A DNA stretch of 64,000 bases from positions 61,400,900 to 61,464,899 of the forward strand of contig NC_077227.1 of the NCBI RefSeq assembly GCF_027887165.1. Direction: 5' to 3'. The position numbers and the translations under genes were made by a program. Within the stretch, counting starts at the first letter, position 1. Every line of letters begins with the position of its first letter. Source of the DNA: Monodelphis domestica. Taxonomy: Eukaryota; Chordata; Mammalia; Didelphimorphia; Didelphidae. Under the pieces are notes generated by a model that had not been told where the DNA came from, searched no databases, and saw nothing but the letters and a program-made list of their open reading frames with translations. Positions 21,420 to 33,175 of this stretch are shown one piece after another.

Positions 21420-21535
21420 CAGAATGTTCATTAAGTATTTACTATGTTCCATGCACTATGGTAAGCATCAAGGATACAAATAAAAGCAAGGCAGTCCCAG
21501 CCCTCTAACAGCTTCCATTTTGATGAGAGAAGACA
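21420..21535 (+). repeat. Ancient repeat
   Basis: ttaagtatttactatgttcc, aggatacaaataaaagcaag, agccctctaacagcttcc: the recurring old repeat also seen near 9.36, 16.8, 35.9, 36.9 and 41.4 kb. Confidence 0.55.
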
Positions 21536-21736
21536 ATGCAAAAGGAAGAGCTGAGGGGGTGAGGCAGCTATCAAGTAGGAATATTCAAGCCCTAAATGAG
21601 GCTGAGCATGGCTGGGATTCCTCTTGAAATAGTGATCTTGGCAGGCAGACACCAATCAAAAGTGAGATTTTTCTGGGATGGAAGATGGTTGTCAGAGAGG
21701 AGGAAGGGAAGGAAGAAGAAGAAAAGAAATCCAGAG

Positions 21737-21806
21737 AATTAGGTCATTATAGATGAGGATTGAAAAGAGACCAAATTAGGTCATTATAGATGAGGATTGA
21801 AAAGAG
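21737..21806 (+). repeat. 33-bp tandem duplication
   Basis: A 33-base unit starting aattaggtcattatagatga is present at 21737-21769 and again, identical, at 21774-21806 with acca between. A recent event in otherwise unique DNA. Confidence 0.95.
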
Positions 21807-21964
21807 TCTAACAATTGTATAACAGTCAGAATTCCCTAAGAATGGTAGGTCAAATCTAAATAAGATTACAGAGGTAAGCATAAATTTATGCAGTTCAGTT
21901 TTTTAAATGTCATGAATACAACAGTTCATGAGATAAAGAACCAAGTGTTTTAGTCACCACATGG

Positions 21965-22042
21965 TTGAGGTAGAATCTGAACTCAGGTCTTCCTGATTCC
22001 AGGTCCAGCACTCTATCCACTGCACCACCTAGCTGTCCCATC
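21965..22042 (-). mobile_element. SINE head fragment (minus)
   Basis: gaactcaggtcttcctgatt, ccactgcaccacctagctgt: the tRNA-like head of a marsupial SINE in reverse. Confidence 0.7.
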
Positions 22043-22600
22043 TGACAAAAACTCTTCTTTAATCAGCTTTTTAGTTTAATCGAAGAAGTATATGGCCAAG
22101 AGATTGAGCTGACTGAGGCCTGGGACGATCTGGGCTTTGACAAGTCCTCAAGTCTCCCAGGACACAAGCTCTGTTAGAGTACTTGATTGCTTATGTTCCA
22201 TCCATCTCTGTAAGTCCCTTGCTTGGCAGGTGTGGTTCCATTCTAAAGACTAATGACTCATTCTCTGAGAAATGAATGGGATAGACTAGAGAGAGAAAGA
22301 GGAACAAAAGTGATCATCAGGAAGTTCTAGCCATTGCCAACAGCAAGAGGGCAACAGGACCTTCCCATGACCCCCAGGGATGAACCAGGATTGCACAAAG
22401 TTAATCGGGGCAGCCACCAGATTGGTGAATGAGAATGATTGTATAATGAGGGTAAGCAGCAATGAATGTTGGATACCCAGAAGTGGCATTTGAGGAGGAG
22501 TGGTATAATGGGAACAGGAGGAGTGGAATGAGGCTTCATGAACATAACATCCCATATTCAGATGCCATAGAGGGACTTAGGAGGAAAACTCATTTTAAGG
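22043..22600. other. Mostly unique sequence
   Basis: 22480-22500 shows a short old-repeat phrase (cagaagtggcatttgagg). No gene seen; the overlapping minus frames at 22286-22555 have no match. Confidence 0.4.
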
Positions 22601-22604
22601 AGGT

Positions 22605-22965
22605 AAATAAACATTTATTAGGTAACTATGTGCAAGATACTATGCTAAGCACTTCCCAGATATTTAGGAACCAGGAAATCCATGCCTAGAGAGATTAAGT
22701 GACTAGGTATTATAGCAAATAGAGCATTATATTAAGAGTGAGAAAGTCCTGAGTTCAAATCCTGCCTGACTCTTATTAACTGTATGGCCCTGGGCAAAAA
22801 ATTTAACTGCTCTTAGCCTTAGATTCCTCATCTGTGAAAAAGGGATAATAATAGCATCTGCCACACAGAGTTTTTGTGTTTTTTTTTGTGAGGATCAAAT
22901 GAGATACCCAATGTAAACTTTTCTGCAAACCTTAAAGAACCATACAACCACAAACTATCATCATT
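22605..22965 (+). repeat. Ancient repeat and CORE-SINE
   Basis: 22605-22690 is the short ancient repeat (ggtaactatgtgcaagatac). 22705-22965 is a CORE-SINE: gagttcaaatcctgcctgac, ctcatctgtgaaaaagggat, gtgaggatcaaatgagatac. Confidence 0.65.
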
Positions 22966-22974
22966 ATATGGTCA

Positions 22975-23195
22975 CTCAGTTAGTTGGTAAGTAAAGAAGT
23001 TAGAATTTAAATACAGGTCCTCTGATTTTTACCACTGTACTTTGAACCTTATTTTCTTCATTTATAATATGGAGTTAATAATAATTGTAATAGATAGAGA
23101 ATTGGTTTTCAAGATCTGGATTCAAATCCCACTTCTGATACTGTATAGCCCCAGACAAACACCTGAACCTTAAAAAACTAGACAACATTATAAGC
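22975..23195. repeat. Diverged SINE fragments
   Basis: 22990-23050 and 23085-23175 carry short SINE phrases (aatacaggtcctctgatt, tggattcaaatcccacttc). Confidence 0.45.
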
Positions 23196-23311
23196 TGAAG
23201 AAAATGCATTCATAGAGTCAGTAGCTTTACCCAGGAGTACCCAGTACCAGAGGTGTCAAACTCATGGCATGTACATGATTGGGAAATTTTATAATGTAAT
23301 ATTGGGGGAGG

Positions 23312-23451
23312 GGGACAGCAAGGTAGCTCAGTGGATAAAACACCAAGACTGTAGTTGAGAAATACTGGGTTTAAATCTGGCCTCAGACACTTCTGGGCAA
23401 GTCACAACCCCAACTGCGTAACTCTTGCTACTCTTCTTTCTTGGAATGGAT

Positions 23452-23460
<9 letters not shown>
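23312..23460 (+). mobile_element. SINE-A copy, tail expanded
   Basis: aaggtagctcagtggataaa, gtttaaatctggcctcagac, ggatactaagacagaaagaa. The 3' tail passes directly into the GGAAA array. Confidence 0.85.
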
Positions 23461-24113
<653 letters not shown>

Positions 24114-24334
24114 TATAATAAAATAAATAAAAATATAACAAAGTATTGATAACATTTATTTGTGTTTTTCTAAGTCATCCCACAAGGATATAATTCTATT
24201 TGAGTCTGACATCACTGCTGTAGACCAATGAAATCATAGGTTCAGGACTCAGTTCTTATCTTAAAACCTGTAATATTCATGTCACAGGGATTGTTGTGAG
24301 GCTCTGTTGTTTGATGTAAAACTCATTGAAAATG

Positions 24335-24557
24335 TTAAATCAGGGGCAGCTAGGTGGCTCAGCGGATTGAGAATCAGGCCTAAAAATGGGAGTCTTGGGT
24401 TCAATTTTGACCTCAGGCACTTCCTAACTGTGTGACCATGAGCAAGTCATTTAACCCCTATTGCCTAACTCCCTATTGCTCTTCTGCCTTAGGACTAATG
24501 CACAATATTGATTCTAAGATGGAACGTAAGGGTTATTTTTTAAAAGACATTAAATCA
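24335..24557 (+). mobile_element. SINE-A copy
   Basis: Body 24343-24549 with gggcagctaggtggctcagc and gattctaagatggaacgtaa. Short flanking repeat ttaaatca at 24335-24342 and 24550-24557. Confidence 0.9.
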
Positions 24558-24619
24558 CACTAAAGGTCATTTATTGTCATCATCATTATTATAATGTTTC
24601 CCTCTATGTTATTACAATG

Positions 24620-24915
24620 AAGAGAGGGCAGATAAGAAGTCTAGAGACCAGACTGAGGGGAGCCAATGTCCAAATGTGGTCTGAAGAGGGAAGAAGAGAG
24701 TTGAACCACGTGTTCAGTCCTGAGTACCATATTAGAGACGTTCAGCCTGGAGAAGAGAATCTTGGCTTATGGAGGACATGACAGCTGTCAAATGGAAGAG
24801 TGATTAGACTTGGAATCCATGTGACTCAGAGGGCCAAAACGGGTCAGTTGGGTACAAGAAAGGAGATCTCTCAGACTCACATCAGAAGCTTGTTCTAACA
24901 GAGCCAGTCCAGGGG
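24620..24915 (+). mobile_element. L3/CR1-like LINE fragment
   Basis: ttcagcctggagaagagaat, ggaggacatgacagctgtc, ggaagagtgattagacttgg: the order of the 3' region of CR1/L3 LINEs. Old and diverged. Confidence 0.6.
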
Positions 24916-25009
24916 CTTTGCCTCCAACCCCAAACCCACCATGTTGCCATAGAATCATCAGTCCAAGAAGCCAACAAGCCAAGCAGCAGCAAGCACAAGA
25001 ATAACTGTA

Positions 25010-25212
25010 TTTTCATAGCACTTAAGGATTTACAAAACATTTTACGCACAGTATTGCATTTCTCTCAACCTGTCCCTGTGGGATAGGTGTTCCCCATTTT
25101 AAAGATGGGGAAATATGGACCAAAAAGGGTTAAATGACTTCTTAGGGCCACATAGCCTGTGTATGTCAGAACAGAAATTTAAACTCAGGTATTCTTCACT
25201 ATTCTGAGGCTG
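25010..25212 (-). mobile_element. CORE-SINE (minus)
   Basis: gatttacaaaacattttacg, ccccattttaaagatgggga, taaactcaggtattcttcac. Confidence 0.65.
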
Positions 25213-25347
25213 ACTATTCTCCAGTAGATCTAAGTGTGTGAAAAGGAAGGAGCAGTTCACTCAAAGTGAAGCTGGTGGTCTCAAGAGGAAGACAGAGTAG
25301 AAGAACCCATATCACAAGTGGGATTCTTTGGTTCAAGAATTCATTTA

Positions 25348-25573
25348 TTCTTCTCATTAACTCTTTTTTTTTAAACCCTTAACTTCCATGTTAGAATCAA
25401 TACTGTGTATTGGTTCCAAGGCAGAAGAGTTATAAGTGCTAGCAATGGTGTTAAGTGACTTGCCCAGGGTCACACAGCTTGGACATTGTCCAAGCTACAT
25501 TTGAACCCAGGACTTCCTTTCCCTGAGCTCTAAATTCACTGAGCCACCTTGCTGCCCCTTCTTCTCATTAACT
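25348..25573 (-). mobile_element. SINE-A copy (minus) with target duplication
   Basis: Body 25363-25558. Flanking ttcttctcattaact at 25348-25362 and 25559-25573, 15 bp and perfect. Confidence 0.95.
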
Positions 25574-26045
25574 TTTCCTGGGGTCCCTCCTCCATCCTCA
25601 TCCTCCCTATCGAGTCATTGGGTATTCCTTCATTCTGATTCCTTTAGAAAATGGAATTTCCTAATTGGAGAATGTTTTTCCTTCTCTTTGTTTCCCTGAA
25701 GAGGTTGTAATTTCATGTTCCTTCTTCACTGCCCCCAGATTCCTGTTTATCTCCCTCTGCTCCAAGCCCCATTTGTGCCAACTCTGTCTGGCAGGCCACC
25801 TCTGAGAAGCTGCCTCTGACCCCAGTGCATCCAGTCATCTCTGATTTACTTCATCTCTCAGAAGCATACCTTCAGGGACTCGGGGAGAGGGGCAGCCCAC
25901 CCACATGCCACTCTGGAAACAAAGACTGTGGCTGAGATGCTTTTAAATCTCTGAGAGCCCCCATTTAAGAAATTCAAATACTCTTAAGGAGGGTCAACCC
26001 TACAGTTGTAATGTGTCAGAGTCCACAGCAAAGCCAAGTATTTGG
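25574..26045. other. Unique sequence
   Basis: GC-balanced sequence with no recognised repeat or gene. Confidence 0.4.
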
Positions 26046-26155
26046 CAAGGATGTGGTACAAGGGAGTGTGATACAATGTCAAGGATTCAGATTCTGGGTC
26101 TGAAAGCCTGAGTTCAAATTTCACCCCTGATTCTTGCATTACCCAGTTGACCACA
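26046..26155 (+). mobile_element. CORE-SINE head fragment
   Basis: gaaagcctgagttcaaattt within a diverged SINE 5' part. Confidence 0.5.
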
Positions 26156-26399
26156 GGGCCCCCACCTAGAAAAATTTCCATTTTTCTCTCAAGGAGAATT
26201 AATTTCCCTTTCCATGTTAGAATCTGGGCCAACTTCCTGGACTTTAGACTTTAGATTCCTTTCTCTACCTCCTACATATCCCTGAAATTTGATCACACCC
26301 TGAGTATGACTTGCTATGAACTCTCTTTCTTTGGGAGAGTCCTGTCCCTCTGGGGCTAATCATTGTTCTTTAATTACTAGAAAGGCACAGAATAGGCTG

Positions 26400-26616
26400 C
26401 TGTGTTGGTGAACCTATGGCATGCTGCAGGTGGGGTCTGCTCCCTTTCCCCTCCTCACCCATGCCTGAGGACATTCCTAGCATCACCTGACCCTACCCTC
26501 TGCTCAGCAGCCCAATGGGAGCACTTCTTCCCTCCCTGCCTGGGGTAAAGGGGCAACTCACATGTGGTGAGGGTTGCAGTTTGGGCACTTGGTCTCTAAA
26601 AAGTGCAACATCACTG
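26400..26616 (+). mobile_element. Non-autonomous hAT copy 1
   Basis: Begins ctgtgttggtgaacctatgg and ends tctaaaaagtgcaacatcactg; the ends are imperfect inverted repeats. The inner part contains gcagcccaatgggagcactt and gcagtttgggcacttggtct. The reverse of this sequence recurs at 28845-29035. Confidence 0.75.
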
Positions 26617-27330
26617 GAATAGGGTGACCCTTGGAGTCAGGAAGGCCTGGATTCAAGATCTACTTCAGACACACAATTTGAGAGTTTCCTGTAATAATGA
26701 AATCTGAGGACCCCACCCCATCACTCTCATGCTTCTTCCCCCTTCTATCTCTAATTATGAGGATTCAACATTCTGGCTTGCTCACCTCTTAGCTTATTAC
26801 GCCTTTCTAATTTCCTGAGAACTTAGTGATCATCTATTAGTCAAGTCAGTTAGATATAATAATTTCTTTGCTACTTCATACCACTTCCTTTCTTTCCCCA
26901 GAAATTACCTTCTTCTCAAACTAGTGTTGTCCATTGTGGTTGGAGCCATCATTTTATCACGTTTTGAAAACTCCCTCTGTGAAATCTCCCTTTAACAACA
27001 GCCCAAGAGACCGTTTAGGGAGCTCAGAGAAACTGATGTGTCCAGGGTCAAAACTAGTTTATATCAGAGGTGTAATTTGAATACAGATCTTGCTGGCTCC
27101 AAGGTTCTTTCCAGTCGCCACTTCAGCTGGTAGTTAATTACCAAGAAAATATTTCCCACTCCAGATAATGCCTCTAGATTTCAAATGAGGTCCCTGCTGC
27201 CCAAAAGCACATTTCCTGTAGGAATGAGCTTAAAGGACAAGTACTCAGAATTGCAGGCTGAGCTGGTACCACCCCTAAATTGCTATGTGAAGCTTCTGCC
27301 TCTACCACAAAGGACCATCACAAGTCAAGG
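26617..27330. other. Diverged SINE traces and unique sequence
   Basis: 26625-26690 (ttggagtcaggaaggcctgg) is a SINE fragment and 27005-27110 a MIR-like trace. The rest is unique. Confidence 0.4.
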
Positions 27331-27334
27331 AATA

Positions 27335-27695
27335 GATTTTGAAGTTAGGAATCTTCTAAGGTGTCTGTCTAGTCCAAACCCCTCATCTTTTTTTTTTTAA
27401 ACCGTACCTTCCATCTTGGAGTCAATATTTCGTATTGGTTTCAAGGCAGAAGAGTGGTAAGGGCTAGGCAATGGGGGTCAAGTGACTTGCCCAGGATCAC
27501 ACAGTTGGGAAGTGTCTGATTCCAGATTTGTACCCAGGACCTCCCATCTCTAGGCCTGGCTCTCAATCCACTGAGCCACCCAGCTTCCCCCCAAACCCCT
27601 CATCTTAAAGATAAGAAAGCCCAGAGAGATTGTCATTTGCCCAAGGTCATACAACAACAGAATCAGGAATTGGATAGAGATTCCTTCTGAGATTC
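27335..27695. repeat. MIR3-like repeat, split
   Basis: Left part ends tctagtccaaacccctcatc, right part begins aagataagaaagcccagaga and continues caaggtcatacaacaacag. A SINE-A sits between them. Confidence 0.6.
27374..27606 (-). mobile_element. SINE-A copy (minus) inside MIR3-like repeat
   Basis: Body 27390-27590. Perfect 16-bp duplication ccaaacccctcatctt at 27374-27389 and 27591-27606. Confidence 0.95.
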
Positions 27696-27925
27696 AAAGG
27701 TCCATCAGATCTCAGCCAACAACTGGGAAGGCATAATCCTTCTGTAGCAGGTGGCTAATAGGTATGATCTGTGCTGAAAAGAGGGTATGAACCACCTTCC
27801 CATCCCAACCCACCCCCTGCCCCAGTGGTACACTATGAAATCCATAAAGCTTAGGGCTCAAGGGAGCTTGCCAGCTGGGTGCAGTAGTGACATTTGCATG
27901 GCTCTGTCTAGATAGATCAGGAAAT
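27696..27925. other. Unassigned sequence downstream of the Ty3 fossil
   Basis: Could include further decayed retroelement sequence (minus strand), but no domain is recognisable. Confidence 0.3.
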
Positions 27926-27929
27926 TTAT

Positions 27930-28450
27930 ATGTCCCTAGAAACTCAGCTTCTGTCAGGTCAAAGGAGCATTTCTTCAGCTTGGCATAACTTGTCCTGAGA
28001 GAGACGGGTCAGGACCATCTGGACACGCATGGTATGCTGGACCAGCCTCCAAGAGGAGATCAAGATGTCATTGAGATATATTATCACTCACTTTCCAGCA
28101 GGTCTCAGAGATATCCTTCCGAAATGGCTGAAATACTGTGGGTGCACCGCATAGCTCAAATAGTATCACATTCTTAAGCCCCATACCAAGTCCAGATTGC
28201 AACCTTCTGCTCATCCTCTTGCTGGACTAGAACCAGATTGTATACCCTGCCACCCACACCCACTCTCCAACCCCTGAGAGGTCCAGTTTGTTAGAGACCA
28301 GGGATGCCTGGATCTGGTCTTACAGATGAGGCCTTGGGTGAGAGGGAGGACTGGTCACCCCCACCCCCTATCCCCCTTGAGGATGCTCAGAATCCTAGAG
28401 ACACTGCCCAGCTCCAGTGCCCTGATTTCCTGTTTAACAAAGAAACCCAA
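27930..28450 (-). pseudogene. Decayed Ty3/gypsy-type reverse transcriptase
   Basis: Remains of the reverse transcriptase of an LTR retrotransposon of the Ty3/gypsy group, the enzyme that copies element RNA into DNA. Motifs on the minus strand, in family order and spacing: FFVK (28430-28446); KLDL, the first catalytic aspartate (28275-28289); YNLV followed by EDE and WTWYG (28190-28242); ELCGAPTVFQ (28125-28157); YLNDILI at the catalytic YxDD site, with N where the family has D (28058-28078); and the EFLG-like end (27934-27945). Total about 510 bp, as expected for this domain. Stops and frameshifts put the motifs in different frames, so it encodes nothing functional. Integrase, gag and LTRs are not recognised. 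A pseudogene of a sushi-ichi-derived host gene (RTL family) is a second possibility. Confidence 0.75.
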
Positions 28451-28507
28451 GGTCACCAGCAGAGACAAGGAAACCTTAACCATCTTGGATGAGCTTTATG
28501 TTCAATC

Positions 28508-28592
28508 CTGAGGTGTAATATATATGTTCATATACACACAACACACACGTGCATGCACATGCATGCATACATGCATACCCATATGCACATCA
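28508..28592 (+). repeat. Alternating purine-pyrimidine simple repeat
   Basis: ATATAT, CACACA and GCATGCATAC-type units; possible Z-DNA former. Confidence 0.85.
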
Positions 28593-28844
28593 CTGTGTAT
28601 GGAAGAAAAACTCGATACTCTACAGCTTGGACAAAAGCCTGTAGGAAACAAATTCAATAGTTAATCCCTAAACATGTTAGTGTAGATGGGAGATATGCCT
28701 TATTATAATCAGTGGTAAGAATTGGTAGTAGGGACATCAGGGACCTTCACATCTTGAATATGGGGCCATCTCAAAATTTCTTCAAGGTATAAAAAGTACT
28801 TTTGCATAAGTTATAGCTATATTCATACAAAGCACATTTTATAG
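28593..28844. other. Unique sequence
   Basis: Upstream of the Ty3-type fossil on its strand; nothing recognised. Confidence 0.35.
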
Positions 28845-29035
28845 CAGTGATGGTGAACCTTTTAGAGACTGAGTGCCCAAACTACAACCCTCATGCTGCA
28901 TGTGAACCCCATACCTTATCCCAGACAGGGGAAGGATGAAGCACTCCCACTGGGCAACTGGGTGAAAGGTCAGGTAATGTGGGGAATGTCCTCAGGTGCA
29001 CATGGAGAAGGGAAAAGGAGCAGCCTCCTCCAGAA
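28845..29035 (-). mobile_element. Non-autonomous hAT copy 2, truncated
   Basis: cagtgatggtgaacctttta, gagtgcccaaactacaaccc, gggaatgtcctcaggtgcac: the reverse of 26400-26616, lacking the other terminus. Confidence 0.75.
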
Positions 29036-29510
29036 AAGTTCTACAATGTTATTATTCCCATTTTATGCAGGGAAACTGAGGTTCAGAGTGTTTAAGAACC
29101 TCAGTCTTCTTGACTCCACATCCAGCATTTTATCTACTATTTCATGCTCCCCTAAGACACGCTCAAGGTTCCTTATATCAGCAAAGTGGTTCCATCAGTA
29201 ACCTGGGGTCTGTTGGGGAAAACAAATAAGTAAGTGTAAACAGTCACCATTTATTATCTGAATGTGATCATGAAACTCCCAGAATATGCTATAGGTGACA
29301 GGAAAATCTTCAGATCTGGACTTTACTAGCCATGTGGCCCTGGGAAAAGTGACTTAACTTCTATCTGTCTTGGTTTTCCCATCTATAAAATGGGGGGAGG
29401 GGTTTAATAATAGCCCCTAACTCCCAGGTTGTTGTGAGAAACAAAAGAGATAGCACATGCAAAGCACTTTGTAAATCTTTAAAGCAGTGTATAAAGGCTA
29501 CCTATTCCTG
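29036..29510. repeat. MIR fragment and CORE-SINE
   Basis: 29040-29150 is a minus MIR trace (gcagggaaactgaggttcag). 29300-29510 is a plus CORE-SINE (ctagccatgtggccctggga, gcaaagcactttgtaaatct). Confidence 0.6.
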
Positions 29511-29950
29511 ACTCCAAGTGTAGCACTCTACCACTTGCAACTTGCTGACACATTCCCTTCTTGTAGCTTTTGAAGGGTGGTTATTGTGCCCTATCCCATA
29601 GCGGTGGCCTTGGTACAAATTGCTTAAGATGGGCCCAATATAATTGCAAGGAACAGAATGCTTCCTGGGAACTCTCCCCACTGGGATGATAGGCTGGCAA
29701 ATTATGGTATGGGACTGATGGCGTAATGAACAAGTAACAAAGCTGGCTATTTAAGGTTTAGCCAGGCAAGCCTTTGGTTAGGATAACTGTAATTGATATT
29801 GGGAAATAAGGATAGCAGATAAGATAAAGGGAAATGTAGGAAAGGGTACAGGGCCTCTTCACAAGAGCAGACAAGCTAGGTAAGGCAGGAAGCTGGGAAA
29901 GTCTAAGCAATCTGATTTGATGGTGATTCAGATAGAGGAATAGTCAAATG
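29511..29950. other. Unique sequence
   Basis: No repeat or gene recognised. Confidence 0.4.
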
Positions 29951-30871
29951 AAAGACTGGGAACACTAAATCCCTCCTGATTAGAGAAATGCAAATCAAAA
30001 CAACTCTGAGGTACCACTTCACACCTAGCAGATTGGCATAGGACAGCAAAGGAAAGTAATAAATGTTGGAGAGGATGTGGCAAAATTGGGACACTAATAC
30101 ACTGCTGGTGGAGTTGTGAATTGATCCAACCATTCTGGAGGACTTTGGTTATGCGCAAAGGACTTTAAATGAATGCCTTCCCTTTGGCCAAACCAGACCA
30201 CTGCTGGGTTTGTACCCCAAAGAGAAAATAAGGAAAAAGGCTTATACAAAAATATTCATAGCTGTGCTCTTTGTGGTGGCAAAAAATTGGAAAATGAGGG
30301 GATGCCCTTCAATTGGGGAATGGCTGAACAAATTGTGGTATATGTTGGTGATGGAATACTATTGTGCTCAAAGGAATAATAAAGTGGAGGAGTTCCATGG
30401 AGACTGGAATGACCTCCAGGAAGTGATGCAGAGCAAAAGGAGCAGAACCAGGAGAACATTGTACACAGAGACTGATACACTGTGGTACAATCTAATGTAA
30501 TGGACTTTTCTACCAGTAGCAATGCAATGATCCAGGACAATCCAGAGGAACTTAGGAGAAAGAACACTATCCACATCCAGAGAAAGAACTGTGGGAGCAG
30601 AAATGGAGCAGAAATGCATAATGGGAGCATTAGAAAAATATATGATCAAACAAGCAGTGCTATAGGGATGTGATTAGGGTTTTGATGTTAAAGCATCTCT
30701 CTACTGCAAATATGAATAACATGGAAATGGGTTTTGAACAATGATACATGTATAACCCAGTGGAACTTCTTGTTGGCTTTGGGAGGGGGGAGGAGAGAGC
30801 AAAGGACGGGATCATGAATCATGTAACCATGGAAAAATATTCTAAATAAAAAATTTTAAAAGACTGGGAAC
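29951..30871 (+). mobile_element. 5'-truncated L1
   Basis: Body 29964-30858. Duplication aaagactgggaac at 29951-29963 and 30859-30871. 3' UTR has tcatgaatcatgtaaccatg and a short A-rich tail. Confidence 0.95.
29975..30500 (+). pseudogene. L1 ORF2 C-terminal remnant
   Basis: 30210-30500 is open and carries IFIAVLFVVAKNWKMRGCPS, GEWLNKLWYMLVMEYYC and LQEVMQSKRSRTRRTLY, ending at a stop after the LWYNLM region. This shows where the normal ORF2 end lies in this subfamily. Upstream (29975-30209) the same protein is encoded but frames are broken, for example around 30150-30190 where the sequence is rearranged compared with the copy at 61.1 kb. Confidence 0.85.
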
Positions 30872-31565
30872 GGAGAGGCTATTAGTATGATAGGAGGATA
30901 ACACCATGGATTTAAAGCTAGAAAGGATATTAGAAGTATAAGTTAAAATTAAGGTATACTGAGGCATGCATTCCAAACATGATTGATTTATTAGTAAAAT
31001 ACAACCTTAACAATGAAGGGGATCTCAGCTTTCCCCCACAGAGTTAAGACCCCAGAGGAGGAGTACACTTCTCTTTTATAATTTTGGAGCATCTAGAACA
31101 AAGAACAAAATTTGGTTATAAGAGCTCAACATTATCAATGGTAAAATCAATTCTTGGTTCCAGAGCTGAGGTATTGGGGGAAATATGATTGGTTGGAAAT
31201 TGGGAATGAGGGGCTAGCATCAATCCCCTCCTTCCATTCAGTGACTAAAAAATGTTCATCCTTTGAGTCTGCCTACAAGGTTAGAGATAGCGAACCAGGC
31301 TTTTTTGAAAAACAAACCAGACAACCTTGACGGACAGCTTAGTGGTGTAAAGATACTAGATCACACTCCCTATTGTCCATCTGCTTCCTTCAAGGGTAAC
31401 AGATTTCCTTGACACATGAATAGAACAATGATTACCAGAAGAACTGGATTTTTAAACTTAACTCATTACAGGACAGCTGAATTACTTCAGAGATGGAGAA
31501 CCATGACAAAATCAAGATAAAGTCAATTGACTAGAAATAGAATCAATTAAAAAAGACACAGAATC
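30872..31565. other. Unassigned; LTR-like trace
   Basis: 30955-31250 has some LTR character on the minus strand (complement of an AATAAA signal at about 30985, a cattgg-like box near 31185), but no termini or flanking duplication were found. Confidence 0.22.
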
Positions 31566-31905
31566 AATCTGGTTACTTCAAAAGTTGTATAATACAATTT
31601 CCCCTTTTCCAGATGAGGAAACTAAGGCCCACAAAAATTAAGTGAACTTCTCAAGCTCATACAGGTGAGTTAAATGCAGAACCAAAATTCAAAATCAAAT
31701 GGAATATAGCAGCCAAATCAATGTTATGGGATCACAAAATCATAAATACATACCTTAAGAGATTACCTTAGCCAATCCCTTTATCTTAAAGATGGAAGAA
31801 GAAAAACTCAGACCCCCTAGGCAGAATATTTTTTGCCTAGAGTCATTATAGGTAAGTAGTAGCAGAGAGTCCCGAGTCCTTCTCTGGTCCTCCTGATTTC
31901 CAGAA
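31566..31905. repeat. MIR/MIR3-like fragments
   Basis: 31600-31690 (ccagatgaggaaactaaggc) and 31735-31900 (cttaagagattaccttagcc, ctctggtcctcctgatttcc). Confidence 0.5.
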
Positions 31906-32224
31906 GATTGTCAGAATTTCTCCTGGAAAACCAAGTCACAAATATTTGTCTACAAGGCTTCAGTAAATGGGCTCAAGAACTTCTAGGCAACCCCATCATG
32001 CTGATCAAGGATATGTTTGTGTCTCTCTGTGTGTCTACGTGTCTGTGTGTGTGTCTAAAAAGGAATCATTTGTGGAGGCCTCAAGGAATTTCAACTGTTT
32101 ATGGGGGGATCTAGAGAAGGGGAATGGCCTGACTCTGCTAAGACAATAGAGATTTATCTTCCTTCTCTAAGGAACCCTCTTGGTCTGCTGTATCCTTGGG
32201 GTAAAGTCTCTGTCAAGGCTGGAA

Positions 32225-32500
32225 AGGCACCAAATTTTAGAGTTGGAAGGGACCTTAAGGGCCATCTAGTTCAGGTCATCAACATAAAAAGAATCCCCAC
32301 TCTAACCCACCTGGCCAGTGGCCATCTGGACTCTACCTGAAGTCTTCTGTCATCAAGTGACCCATTTCAGAGTTAGGGTCAGCATCCATATTAGATTATT
32401 TGCCTACAATTCCAAAAGGTTATCTGACTTAATTTAAATTTATTTTGACAACTTTTTTTGCTGATACATTGAAAAATCTAAGTTTGACACCCGAGGAGCA
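32225..32500 (+). mobile_element. L3/CR1-like LINE 3' fragment
   Basis: agagttggaagggaccttaa, gccatctagttcaggtcatc, ccagtggccatctggactct: the conserved order of CR1/L3 3' ends. 32470-32500 (agtttgacacccgagga) resembles an hAT terminus. Confidence 0.6.
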
Positions 32501-33035
32501 AGATTGGAAGGTTACACTGACTTTCAATCAGCATCACATTTTCCAACTTGCCCAGCACCATGAAGGGAACCATTTGGCTAAGCTGTTAAGCAATAGATGA
32601 GGCCCCAGAAAAAGGCAAGGAGGGTCAATACAAAAAGAGAGGGGAAATCTGCTACTTCTTCACTCTGGTCATCTCCTTGCTGACCCCCATGCCTCTTGGA
32701 CCAGACACCAAGCCCCAAAGAGTTGGTGGAAAGAGAAAGGAAAACTGAAAATACAGGAAGAAGAGAAGGAGCTAAACACTAGAGCTAAGTCCTAGAGAAA
32801 GTGTAAAGGTATGGATCAGGAGGCATGAGTAGCCTCAGTAAAGAGCAAGCTTATCTACCTCTTCTTTAGTGATGGGAAGAAAGGAGAAAACAGTGATGAA
32901 GATAATGACAATGGCAAGGATGACTGACTGTAAATGACAATGATGATGATGACAATTTTGAAGAATAGGGGAAAGGGGTTGAGGGAACTCATGGATGTCT
33001 TTAATCCATTCAGTTAAAGCTGAAGGATGAAAATG
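32501..33035. other. Unique sequence
   Basis: AG-rich in parts, no recognised repeat family or gene. Confidence 0.4.
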
Positions 33036-33175
33036 ATGGGGGAGGAATGGGGGTTGTTGAGAAGAGGAGAAAAGAAAATAAAGAAAGAGGAAAAAAGGGG
33101 AAAGGAGAGGAGAGGAGAGGAAATGGGAGGAGGGGAGGGAAGGGGAAAGAATGGGAAGAGAAAAAGTTTAGGAAA
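33036..33175 (+). repeat. GA-rich low-complexity tract
   Basis: Runs of gaaaa, gagga and gggaa on the plus strand; the minus frame 33014-33310 through it is compositional. Confidence 0.85.
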
